Of a stretch of DNA of 64,000 bases, positions 8,220 to 16,489 are shown piece after piece (within the stretch, counting starts at the first letter, position 1; the number at the start of each line of letters is the position of its first letter). The DNA comes from RFPW01 sp040401595. GTDB taxonomy: Bacteria > Pseudomonadota > Gammaproteobacteria > Burkholderiales > Burkholderiaceae_E. The notes under the pieces were generated by a model. That model saw only the letters and a program-made list of their open reading frames with translations. It did not search any database and was not told where the DNA came from. The stretch spans positions 1 to 64,000 of the forward strand of contig JBBAOE010000002.1 of NCBI GenBank assembly GCA_040401595.1, given 5' to 3'. The position numbers were made by a program, and so were the translations under genes.

Positions 8220-8228
8220 CTCGAATAC

Positions 8229-10979
8229 ATGGATAGCTTTGCAAAAGAAACCCTCCCGGTCAGTCTCGAGGAGGAAATGCGCCGTTCGTATCTCGATTAC
8301 GCGATGAGCGTGATCGTCGGTCGGGCTCTGCCCGATGTACGTGACGGTTTGAAACCTGTGCATCGGCGCGTGTTGTTCGCCATGCATGAACTGAACAACG
8401 ACTGGAATAGGCCGTACAAAAAAAGCGCACGGATTGTCGGTGATGTGATCGGTAAGTATCACCCGCACGGCGACAGTGCGGTCTACGACACCATCGTGCG
8501 CATGGCGCAGGATTTTTCACTGCGCTACCTGCTGGTCGATGGTCAGGGCAATTTTGGCTCGGTCGACGGCGACAATGCAGCTGCGATGCGCTACACGGAG
8601 ATCCGTCTCAGCAAGATCGCTCACGAGCTGCTGGCCGACATTGATCGGGAAACCGTCGATTTCGGACCGAACTACGACGGGAGCGAACGCGAACCCCTGA
8701 TCCTGCCGGCGCGGATTCCAAACTTGCTCATCAATGGCAGTTCCGGAATCGCGGTGGGCATGGCAACGAATATGCCGCCGCATAACCTCAATGAGGTTCT
8801 GGATGGTTGCCTGCTGCTGCTGGAACGTCCGGATGTCACGGTCGATGAATTGATCGAGAAGATCCCGGCGCCGGATTTTCCGACGGCGGGAATCATCTAC
8901 GGTCTGACCGGGGTTCGCGAGGGCTACCGGACCGGTCGTGGACGGGTCGTGATGCGTGCGCGCACACACTTTGAAGATATCGAGCGGGCTGGGGCCACCG
9001 GACGCCAGTCGATCATCGTCGATGAGCTGCCCTACCAGGTCAACAAGCGCACGCTCCTGGAGCGCATGGCCGAACTGGTCAACGAGAAGAAACTCGAAGG
9101 TATCAGCGACATCCGCGACGAATCCGACAAGTCCGGTATGCGCGTGGTGATCGAACTCAAGCGCGGCGAAGTCCCCGAGGTTGTTCTCAACAATCTCTAC
9201 AAGGCGACCCAGCTGCAGGATACGTTCGGTATGAACATGGTGGCTCTGGTCGATGGCCAGCCCCGTCTGCTCAATCTGCGCCAGATACTGGAGTGCTTTC
9301 TCGCCCATCGGCGTGAGGTCGTGACGCGGCGTACCGTCTTCGAGTTGCGCAAGGCCCGCGAACGCGGACATTTGCTGGAAGGTCTGGCGGTCGCGCTGGC
9401 CAATGTCGATGAGATGATCGCACTGATCAAGGCGGCGCCGACGCCCCCGGTCGCCAAGGAACGATTGCTCGAGCGCAGCTGGGATCCAGGTCTGGCGCGC
9501 GAAATGGTCGAGCGCGCCGCCGGGGAAGGCGCTGGCCCGGCCGGATCGGCATTGTCTGCAGAGGCGTTGGCGCGCTTGCGCGCATTCCGCCCCGAGGGCA
9601 TGGACCCCTCGCTGGGCCTCAGTCCGCAGGGCTACCGGCTTTCGGATGCTCAGGCCCAGGAAATTCTGAACATGCGGCTCCAGCGCCTCACCGGGCTTGA
9701 GCAGGATCGCATTGTCACGGAATACCGCGAAGTCGTACTGACGATCGCCGATCTGCTCGACATTCTGGCTAGGGCTGAGCGGATCACCGCGATCATCACC
9801 GACGAACTCCAGGAAATACGACGCCAGTTTGGTGATGCTCGCCGCTCAAGTATCGAGGCCAACGCCACTGAGCTTGGGGTGGAAGATCTCATCACGCCGA
9901 CCGATATGGTGGTGACGATTACCCATGGCGGGTATGTGAAGAGCCAGCCGCTCTCCGAATATCGTGCCCAACGTCGGGGTGGCCGTGGCCGTCAGGCTGC
10001 AGCACCGCGTCAGGATGATTGGGTGGATCAGCTCTTCATTGCCAATACCCACGATACCTTGCTGTGTTTCTCGGATCGGGGCCGGGTTTACTGGATGAAG
10101 GTCTACGAGGTGCCGCAGGGTTCGAGTACGTCGCGCGGACGTCCGATCGTCAATTGCTTCCCCCTGGTGGATGGCGAAAAGATTACCGTGGTACTGCCGG
10201 TCAAATCGTTTGATGACCAGCATTACGTATTCATGGCGACGCGACGGGGAACCGTCAAGAAGACCCCGCTCAGCGACTTTGGCAATCGGCGTACCGCCGG
10301 GATCATCGCGGTGGATCTCGACCCCGGTGACTTCCTCGTCGGCGCCGCGATTACCGACGGTCAGCACGACATCATGCTGTTCTCAGACGCCGGCAAGGCG
10401 GTTCGGTTTGCCGAAGAGGATGTTCGGCCGATGGGTCGAAATGCGCACGGCGTGCGCGGGATGTGGCTTGATTCGGATCAGAGCATCATCCAGCTGCTCG
10501 TGGCAACGGGTGTGGACACGCTCGCGGAACCGCCAGCGGTTCTGTGTGCGACAGCAAACGGCTTTGGCAAGCGAACCCCGGTCACGGACTACCCCCGCAA
10601 GGGACGTGGAACCAAGGGTGTGATTGCGATCCAGACGGGCGACCGCAATGGTCAGGTTGTGGCTGCCGTTCTGGTCGAACCGGCGGATGAGATCATGCTG
10701 ATTACCGATGGCGGCGTTCTCGTGCGCACACGGGTGGCGGAGGTGAAGGCGTCCAGTCGCGTGACCATGGGGGTCAAGCTGATTGCTCTTGATCACGGTG
10801 CGCAGTTGGCTGGCCTGCAAAAAGTCGCCGAGTCGGTGGTGGAGGCCATTGAGGAGGTGGCCGATGATGTTGCGGGGGTGCCGATCGGTGCGCAGGACGC
10901 GCTGCCTGCGGCTCCAGCCGATACGCCTTCTGATTCGGCGGGTTCCGTAAGCGGTGACCCGTCTGGTCCCGACGCCTGA
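8229..10979 (+). CDS. gyrA: DNA gyrase subunit A
   Basis: 916 residues. It cuts and rejoins DNA during negative supercoiling, with GyrB. Catalytic Tyr122 is in AAMRYTEIRL. The quinolone-resistance region GKYHPHGDSAVYDT carries Ser83 and Asp87, the drug-sensitive residues. The C-terminal wrapping domain begins around residue 560 and has the GyrA box QRRGGRG. The C-terminus is acidic (about 40 residues). ATG 8229 gives the family N-terminus, aligned with E. coli. An excellent GAGGAGG sits before internal Met17, but starting there would remove a conserved helix. In many Burkholderiales serC follows gyrA; here pheA starts 38 bases downstream instead. Confidence 0.98.
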   Translation: MDSFAKETLPVSLEEEMRRSYLDYAMSVIVGRALPDVRDGLKPVHRRVLFAMHELNNDWNRPYKKSARIVGDVIGKYHPHGDSAVYDTIVRMAQDFSLRYLLVDGQGNFGSVDGDNAAAMRYTEIRLSKIAHELLADIDRETVDFGPNYDGSEREPLILPARIPNLLINGSSGIAVGMATNMPPHNLNEVLDGCLLLLERPDVTVDELIEKIPAPDFPTAGIIYGLTGVREGYRTGRGRVVMRARTHFEDIERAGATGRQSIIVDELPYQVNKRTLLERMAELVNEKKLEGISDIRDESDKSGMRVVIELKRGEVPEVVLNNLYKATQLQDTFGMNMVALVDGQPRLLNLRQILECFLAHRREVVTRRTVFELRKARERGHLLEGLAVALANVDEMIALIKAAPTPPVAKERLLERSWDPGLAREMVERAAGEGAGPAGSALSAEALARLRAFRPEGMDPSLGLSPQGYRLSDAQAQEILNMRLQRLTGLEQDRIVTEYREVVLTIADLLDILARAERITAIITDELQEIRRQFGDARRSSIEANATELGVEDLITPTDMVVTITHGGYVKSQPLSEYRAQRRGGRGRQAAAPRQDDWVDQLFIANTHDTLLCFSDRGRVYWMKVYEVPQGSSTSRGRPIVNCFPLVDGEKITVVLPVKSFDDQHYVFMATRRGTVKKTPLSDFGNRRTAGIIAVDLDPGDFLVGAAITDGQHDIMLFSDAGKAVRFAEEDVRPMGRNAHGVRGMWLDSDQSIIQLLVATGVDTLAEPPAVLCATANGFGKRTPVTDYPRKGRGTKGVIAIQTGDRNGQVVAAVLVEPADEIMLITDGGVLVRTRVAEVKASSRVTMGVKLIALDHGAQLAGLQKVAESVVEAIEEVADDVAGVPIGAQDALPAAPADTPSDSAGSVSGDPSGPDA

Positions 10980-11017
10980 GGCGCTTGGTGGCAAAGCGGA
11001 CCCGCAGGTTCTGATTG

Positions 11018-12112
11018 ATGACCAAAGGCGGAGATCAACCGAGCCTGAGCGATTTGCGTCTGGAGATCGACGGGGTTGATCGCGAGCTGCTGCAGCTGCT
11101 GACCCGTCGGGCCCGAATCGCCTTGAAGGTGGGCGAGCTGAAGGCGTCGATGGACGCGCCAGTCTGGCGCCCCGAACGGGAAGCGCAAGTGATTGCCACA
11201 TTGCAACGGGATAATGCGGCGCTGGGTGGATCGTTGCCTTCAACCGCAATCGCTGCGATCTGGACCGAGATCATGAGTGCCTGTCGAGCACTCGAGCGCA
11301 GGTTGCGTGTTGCTTTCCTCGGTCCGGCGGGGACGTTCTCGGAATCTGCCCTTCGGCGTCATTTTGGCGACGGGGTCGACGCAATTGCTTGCCCTTCGAT
11401 TGATGAAGTGTTTCGCGCGACTGAATCCGGTACGGCTGATTTTGGAGTCGTTCCAGTCGAGAATTCCACCGAGGGTGCAGTCAGCCGGACGCTCGACTTG
11501 TACCAGCAGACGCCGTTGGCGATCTGTGGCGAGGTGGCGATTGCGGTTCAGCAGAATCTGATGACGCGATCCGGACGGATGGACAGCATCAGCCGCGTGG
11601 TCGGGCACGCTCAGTCCTTGGCGCAATGCGTTACATGGCTCAACACCCACTATCCAGGCCTGACTCGGGTGGCGGTAGCGAGCAATGCCGAGGGTGCGCG
11701 TCTTGCGGGACTTGAGGCAGAGACAGCGGCCATTGCGGGTGAGGCTGCCGCGCAGGCCTATGGTCTGACACTGGTGGCTGCGGCCATTCAGGATGACCCG
11801 TCGAATCGGACCCGCTTCCAGGTGATCGGGCGCCACGCGTGTGCGCGCTCGGGCAGTGACCAGACCTCGCTGATTCTCTCAGTCCCCGACCGCGCCGGTG
11901 CGGTGCATGGGTTGATTGAACCACTGGCCCGTCACGGGGTGTCGATGAAGCGGTTTGAATCCCGCCCGGCGCGGGGGAGTGCCTGGGAATACATGTTCCA
12001 CATCGATCTGGTGGGTCACCAGGAAGATGCACCGGTAGCTGCGGCGATCGCTGAACTGCGTGAGCGCGCGACCGTGTGCCGCATTATCGGATCCTATCCG
12101 CGCGCGCGCTGA
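11018..12112 (+). CDS. pheA: Bifunctional chorismate mutase / prephenate dehydratase (P-protein)
   Basis: 364 residues from ATG 11018 (a TTG lies one codon before). Chorismate mutase domain at about 1-90 (SLSDLRLEIDGVDRELLQLLTRRA). Prephenate dehydratase at about 93-275 (RVAFLGPAGTFSE, VPVENSTEGAVSRTLDL). C-terminal ACT domain at about 285-360 with the phenylalanine-sensing ESRP motif (MKRFESRPA). It converts chorismate to phenylpyruvate in phenylalanine synthesis and should be feedback-inhibited by phenylalanine. First gene of an aromatic cluster pheA-hisC-tyrA-aroA/cmk. Confidence 0.97.
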   Translation: MTKGGDQPSLSDLRLEIDGVDRELLQLLTRRARIALKVGELKASMDAPVWRPEREAQVIATLQRDNAALGGSLPSTAIAAIWTEIMSACRALERRLRVAFLGPAGTFSESALRRHFGDGVDAIACPSIDEVFRATESGTADFGVVPVENSTEGAVSRTLDLYQQTPLAICGEVAIAVQQNLMTRSGRMDSISRVVGHAQSLAQCVTWLNTHYPGLTRVAVASNAEGARLAGLEAETAAIAGEAAAQAYGLTLVAAAIQDDPSNRTRFQVIGRHACARSGSDQTSLILSVPDRAGAVHGLIEPLARHGVSMKRFESRPARGSAWEYMFHIDLVGHQEDAPVAAAIAELRERATVCRIIGSYPRAR

Positions 12113-12147
12113 ATTGCATTGCCCTACGCGCTGAGTTGACCGTCGAG

Positions 12148-12177
12148 TTGATCGCCTTTTCGTTCCTTCTTTGTACT
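12148..12177 (+). promoter_or_regulatory. Candidate promoter upstream of hisC
   Basis: TTGATC (12148-12153), an 18-base spacer, then TGTACT (12172-12177). The predicted start of transcription is about 12184, four bases before the hisC ATG, which has no visible Shine-Dalgarno. The hisC gene could equally be read from the pheA transcript. Confidence 0.35.
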
Positions 12178-12187
12178 GGCCATTCCC

Positions 12188-13336
12188 ATGCTGCACGCTC
12201 CCGACTATGTTCGCGCCATTGCGCCTTATCAGGGTGGAAAACCGGTCGCCGAACTCGCCCGCGAGTACGGTCTCGACGAGTCAAGCATCGTCAAGCTTGC
12301 CTCCAATGAGAACCCGCTTGGAATGCCGCAAAGCGCCCGCGCTGCGATGGCAGCCGCGGCTGCCGACCTTGCCCGCTACCCCGACGGTAATGGGTTTGCG
12401 CTGAAGTCAGCGATCTCCAGGCGGTTTGATCTTCCGCTTGACTGGATCACGCTGGGTAACGGCTCCAACGACATTCTGGAGTTGGCAACCCGCGCGTTCG
12501 TGCAAGCCGGCGAATCGACGGTCTTCTCGGCCCATGCGTTCGCGGTGTACGCATTGGCCTCGCAGGCGGTTGGGGCGCGCTCAATTGTTGTGCCAACCGT
12601 GGCTGAGGGGCCGCAGGCCTATGGCCACGATCTGGATGCCATGCTGGCGGCGATCACGACCGATACGCGGATCGTGTTTGTTGCCAACCCCAATAACCCC
12701 ACTGGAACATTCCTCACGTCGGCAGCGGTCGAGCACTTCTTGGGACAGGTGCCCCCCAGCGTGTTGATCGTCTATGACGAGGCCTACACGGAGTATCTAC
12801 CCCCAGAAGAGCGGCCTGACGCCTTTGCCTGGGTCCGTCGCTTCCCGAATTTGCTGGTGTCGCGCTCCTTCTCCAAGGCCTATGGCCTGGCCGGACTTCG
12901 CGTGGGCTATGGCGTTGCCCAACCCTGGGTGACTGACCTGCTGAATCGCTTGCGTCAACCGTTCAATGTCAACCTGATGGCCCAGGCAGCAGCGGTGGCT
13001 GCGCTTTCGGATGCAGCGTGGCTCGAGCAGGCTTATCTCGCCAATCGGGCTGGACTCGCCCAGCTCGAATCAGGATTGAACGCGCTCGGTCTGCGCTGGC
13101 TGCCGAGTCGGGGCAATTTCCTCCTGGTGCAGGTGGTGCCGCCGGCCGATGGCGTTGCCCACGCCGCTGGCAGTGGTGACCCGGCGATGCCGGTTTATGA
13201 CCGACTGTTGCGCTCTGGGGTCATCGTGCGCCCGGTCGGCAATTACGCGTTGGCGGGCTGGTTGCGGGTCTCCGTGGGATTACCCTCCGAGAACGCGGCT
13301 TTTCTGGCAGCGCTGCCGGCGGCGCTCGGACGGTGA
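12188..13336 (+). CDS. hisC: Histidinol-phosphate aminotransferase
   Basis: 382 residues. Class I/II PLP aminotransferase: substrate loop KLASNENPLG (36-45), LGNGSNDILE (89-98), VANPNNPTG (165-173), and SRSFSKAYGLAGLRVGYG with the PLP lysine Lys230. It transfers an amino group to imidazole acetol phosphate in histidine synthesis. Enzymes encoded between pheA and tyrA commonly also make tyrosine/phenylalanine, so an aromatic aminotransferase role is likely here (hisC2-type). The stop overlaps the tyrA start (GTGA), showing coupling. Confidence 0.93.
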   Translation: MLHAPDYVRAIAPYQGGKPVAELAREYGLDESSIVKLASNENPLGMPQSARAAMAAAAADLARYPDGNGFALKSAISRRFDLPLDWITLGNGSNDILELATRAFVQAGESTVFSAHAFAVYALASQAVGARSIVVPTVAEGPQAYGHDLDAMLAAITTDTRIVFVANPNNPTGTFLTSAAVEHFLGQVPPSVLIVYDEAYTEYLPPEERPDAFAWVRRFPNLLVSRSFSKAYGLAGLRVGYGVAQPWVTDLLNRLRQPFNVNLMAQAAAVAALSDAAWLEQAYLANRAGLAQLESGLNALGLRWLPSRGNFLLVQVVPPADGVAHAAGSGDPAMPVYDRLLRSGVIVRPVGNYALAGWLRVSVGLPSENAAFLAALPAALGR

Positions 13337-14232
13337 ATCGGCCCGGACTCGCACTGGCAGACGGAGCTGTGGTCGCTGGGGCGGCCTGGCGGAAGGTGGT
13401 TTTTCTCGGGACGGGTCTGATCGGGGGCTCGCTGGCGGCCGCGTTGCGCCGCGAGTTCCTGGCCGAATGCCTGATTGGTTGTGGCCCACAGGCTGAGCAG
13501 GCCCGGGCGCTGGGACTGGTGGATCAGGTGATTGAAGATCCTGCGGCAGCCGTTCGTGGCGCTGACCTGGTGGTTCTGGCCGCGCCACCCTCGGTGTTAC
13601 CCGATTTGCTGCGTCAGATCGCCCCTTCGCTCGACCGCCTGGCGGTGGTGACCGATGTGGCCAGCACCAAACAGGGCGTCATTGCGGCGGCGCGTACACA
13701 CCTGGGTCCTGGCTTCAGCCGGTTTGTACCGGCCCATCCGATTGCAGGCAGTGAGCGCCATGGGCCCGACGCGGCGGATTCGACCCTTTTTCAGAATGCC
13801 CGTTGTGTGCTCTGCCCGCAGCCCGAGACCGATCCTGCTGCATTGCAGCGGGTTGAGGCGACCTGGCGTGCGATCGGGGCGCGGCCTTCCCGACTGAGTG
13901 CCCGGGAGCATGATGAGGTCTTCGCTGCGGTCAGCCATCTGCCGCATCTGGTCGCCTTCGCTCTGGCAGCGACGCTGGGCCATCGAGCGGATGCCGAGTC
14001 CCTGCTCGGATGGGCGGGTGGGGGATTGCGTGACACCACCCGGATTGCCGCTTCATCAGCCGATCTTTGGGCCGATATCCTGCTTGAAAATTCGGCAGCC
14101 GTTACCGCGGTGACTGAACAGTTCCTGCTGGCCTGTCAGACATTGCAGACAGCGATTCAGACTCAGGACCGTGCCGGCTTGGTTGAACAGATTGAACAGG
14201 CGGCCGGTTGGCGGCGCCGATTGCAAGGCTGA
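13333..14232 (+). CDS. tyrA: Prephenate dehydrogenase
   Basis: 299 residues from GTG 13333, overlapping the hisC stop by 4 bases. The Rossmann fingerprint is VVFLGTGLIGGSLAAALRREF (about residues 23-43), followed by VVTDVASTKQGV and the substrate region AHPIAGSERHGP. It oxidatively decarboxylates prephenate to 4-hydroxyphenylpyruvate for tyrosine. There is no fused chorismate mutase and no ACT domain. Prephenate versus arogenate specificity cannot be told apart here. The next gene starts 5 bases after the stop. Confidence 0.94.
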   Translation: MNRPGLALADGAVVAGAAWRKVVFLGTGLIGGSLAAALRREFLAECLIGCGPQAEQARALGLVDQVIEDPAAAVRGADLVVLAAPPSVLPDLLRQIAPSLDRLAVVTDVASTKQGVIAAARTHLGPGFSRFVPAHPIAGSERHGPDAADSTLFQNARCVLCPQPETDPAALQRVEATWRAIGARPSRLSAREHDEVFAAVSHLPHLVAFALAATLGHRADAESLLGWAGGGLRDTTRIAASSADLWADILLENSAAVTAVTEQFLLACQTLQTAIQTQDRAGLVEQIEQAAGWRRRLQG

Positions 14233-14237
14233 CAAAC

Positions 14238-16289
14238 ATGCGTGGATATCCGGCCGAGTTGTTGCTGCGTCCTGCGCCCGGCGTACGGGGTCAGGTCGAA
14301 CTGCCTGGCAGCAAGAGTCTGTCAAATCGCTATCTCCTGCTCGCCGCGCTGGCCGATGGAGTCACGGAGCTACACGGTTTGCTGGCTTCGGATGACACTG
14401 CGGTCATGCTCGATTCACTCGGGCGATTGGGTGTGCAGATCGAGCGCGAGTCCATCGGTGGCGGCGAGGTTCTGAAGGTCCATGGCGCAAATGGTTCATT
14501 CCCCCAGCTCTCGGCAGACTTGTTTGTCGGGAACTCAGGGCTGACGATTCGAACGCTGGTACCCGCTGTGGCGGCCTCGCTGTCGGCTTGCCCGGACCGC
14601 AAAGCTGCAGTCGTTCTGTCCGGGGTCGCTCGGATGCACGAACGTCCCATTGCGGATCTGGTTGACGGATTGGTTGCACTCGGTGCCAGCATTGACTATC
14701 TCGGAACGCCGGGGTACCCGCCTCTGCGACTGCGTCCGTCGGTGTTGCATTCGGATCGGGTCAGAGTCCGAGGCGATACGTCGAGTCAGTTTCTGACGGG
14801 GTTATTGCAGGCGGCTCCTTTGTTGCTGGCCTCGGGTTCCCCGCATCGATCCCTGGTGATCGAGGTTGAGGGCGATCTGATCAGCAAGCCGTATGTGGGG
14901 ATCACTCTCGCGCTGATGGCGCGTTTCGGTGTTCGGGTCGATCGTGAGGGATGGTCACGCTTCGAGGTGAAATCGGGCCAAACCTACCGCGCCCCCGGTG
15001 CGATCGCCGTTGAGGGCGATGCTTCGAGTGCCTCATATTTTTTGGCCGCTGGGGCCATCGGTGGCGGGCCGGTCCGGGTCTGCGGTGTCGGGCGCGATAG
15101 CGTGCAGGGCGATGTGGCATTTGCCGATGCGCTTGCCCAGATGGGCGCCCGGATCACCTGGGGTCCAGACTGGATCGAGGCACAGGCACCGGCGGATGGC
15201 CTCAGCCTGCAAGGGATTGATCTGGACTGCGTGGCGATTCCTGATGCCGCGATGACGCTTGCCGCCTGTGCGCTGCATGCGCAGGGAGTGACGGAACTGC
15301 GTGGAATTGGATCCTGGCGGGTCAAGGAAACCGATCGCATCGCGGCGATGGCGACTGAATTGCGCAAACTCGGCGCTTGCGTGGTGGAGGGGCCCGACTG
15401 GCTGCGGATCGATCCGCCGGCCCAATTGAGGGCAGCAGCGGTCGCGACGTACGACGATCACCGCATGGCCATGTGTCTCTCGCTGGCCAGCCTCTCCAGT
15501 CGCCTGCGTTCTGGTGTTGCGGTGACGGTCCTGGAACCTGCCTGTGTTGCCAAGACTTTTCCCGATTTTTTTGAACGATTCGCCGCCATTGCCCCCGGGA
15601 CGGACGCGCGCCAGGAGGTGCCGGTACTCACCATTGACGGGCCGACTGCGAGCGGTAAAGGAACCGTTGCGGCACGCATCGCGCGGCAATTGGGCTGGCA
15701 CCTGCTCGACAGCGGCGCACTCTATCGGGTCACCGCGCTGGCCGCACAGCAGGCGGGGATCGACTGGTCGGATGAGCTGGGGGTGGCCCGGATCGCGCAA
15801 TCCTTGCCGGTCAAGTTCGACGCTTCGGGTTTGATTGCCCTGAATGGGGCTGACGTCTCGGCCATCATCCGTCATGAGTCGATCGGGGAGGGCGCGTCCA
15901 GGGTGGCGGCAATGCCAGCCGTGCGGGCTGCGCTGTTGGAGCGTCAGCGCGCGTTTCGTCAATCCCCCGGGTTGGTCGCCGATGGTCGCGATATGGGGAC
16001 CGTGGTGTTTCCCGATGCGCAGTACAAGATATTTTTGCAGGCTAGCCCGCAGGAACGGGCTGAGCGTCGCTTCAAGCAGTTGATCGACAAGGGGTTTTCT
16101 GCTAGATTTGACGACCTTCTGCGGGATTTGCAGGCGCGTGATGCACGAGATTCCCTTCGTGCGATCTCGCCTACGGTTCCGGCCGAAGATGCGCGAGTCC
16201 TTGATTCGACCGGGCTGACCGTTGACCAAACCGTCGACGCGGTCCGCAGGTTCATGGACAACCCGGTACCGATCGGGCGCGTTGTGTAA
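14238..16289 (+). CDS. aroA-cmk: Fused EPSP synthase / cytidylate kinase
   Basis: 683 residues from ATG 14238, six bases after the tyrA stop; a longer GTG reading inside tyrA is not needed. Residues 1-450 are class I 5-enolpyruvylshikimate-3-phosphate synthase: LPGSKSLSNRYLLLAAL, SSQFLTGLLQAAPL, EGDASSASYFLA, WRVKETDRIAAMATELRK, YDDHRMAMC and KTFPDFFERF. Residues 458-683 are cytidylate kinase: P-loop TIDGPTASGKGT, LDSGALYRVTAL, VADGRDMGTVVFPDA, then SPQERAERR. The fusion joins shikimate-pathway and CMP/dCMP phosphorylation activities; it is known in some Burkholderiales. Odd point: the glyphosate loop reads GNSGLTIRTL, with Leu102 and Thr106 where E. coli has Thr97 and Pro101. A hairpin at 16300 follows. 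Confidence 0.95.
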   Translation: MRGYPAELLLRPAPGVRGQVELPGSKSLSNRYLLLAALADGVTELHGLLASDDTAVMLDSLGRLGVQIERESIGGGEVLKVHGANGSFPQLSADLFVGNSGLTIRTLVPAVAASLSACPDRKAAVVLSGVARMHERPIADLVDGLVALGASIDYLGTPGYPPLRLRPSVLHSDRVRVRGDTSSQFLTGLLQAAPLLLASGSPHRSLVIEVEGDLISKPYVGITLALMARFGVRVDREGWSRFEVKSGQTYRAPGAIAVEGDASSASYFLAAGAIGGGPVRVCGVGRDSVQGDVAFADALAQMGARITWGPDWIEAQAPADGLSLQGIDLDCVAIPDAAMTLAACALHAQGVTELRGIGSWRVKETDRIAAMATELRKLGACVVEGPDWLRIDPPAQLRAAAVATYDDHRMAMCLSLASLSSRLRSGVAVTVLEPACVAKTFPDFFERFAAIAPGTDARQEVPVLTIDGPTASGKGTVAARIARQLGWHLLDSGALYRVTALAAQQAGIDWSDELGVARIAQSLPVKFDASGLIALNGADVSAIIRHESIGEGASRVAAMPAVRAALLERQRAFRQSPGLVADGRDMGTVVFPDAQYKIFLQASPQERAERRFKQLIDKGFSARFDDLLRDLQARDARDSLRAISPTVPAEDARVLDSTGLTVDQTVDAVRRFMDNPVPIGRVV

Positions 16290-16299
16290 ACCCAGGGGT

Positions 16300-16326
16300 C
16301 CGTCGTCTCGCGACGGGCGTTTTATT
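16300..16326 (+). terminator. Terminator after aroA-cmk
   Basis: CCGTCG (16300-16305), loop TCTCG, CGACGG (16311-16316), then GCGTTTTATT. The 6-bp GC stem and T-rich tail, 10 bases after the stop, fit a modest intrinsic terminator ahead of the roughly 200-base rpsA leader. Nothing else is recognisable in that leader except the rpsA Shine-Dalgarno. Confidence 0.6.
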
Positions 16327-16489
16327 AACTCCGCCCTCACTGTTCTTGGGCGTGCGCCGTTTACGCGGCACTTATCGGCAATTGTCGTGCGCCGTTGGGC
16401 CTCCACAGAGGTTCGGACGATCCGCAGTTCAAGCGCCCCCCGGCCCAGCGCGGACTCGAGCTGCCAGGCCAAAAGGAAACCACCCAACC

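Noticed and set aside
8271..8285. Strong GAGGAGG ribosome site suggesting gyrA starts at internal Met17
   Set aside because: The 16 residues before it (MDSFAKETLPVSLEEE) match the conserved GyrA N-terminus, so the purine run simply encodes the Glu-Glu-Glu stretch.
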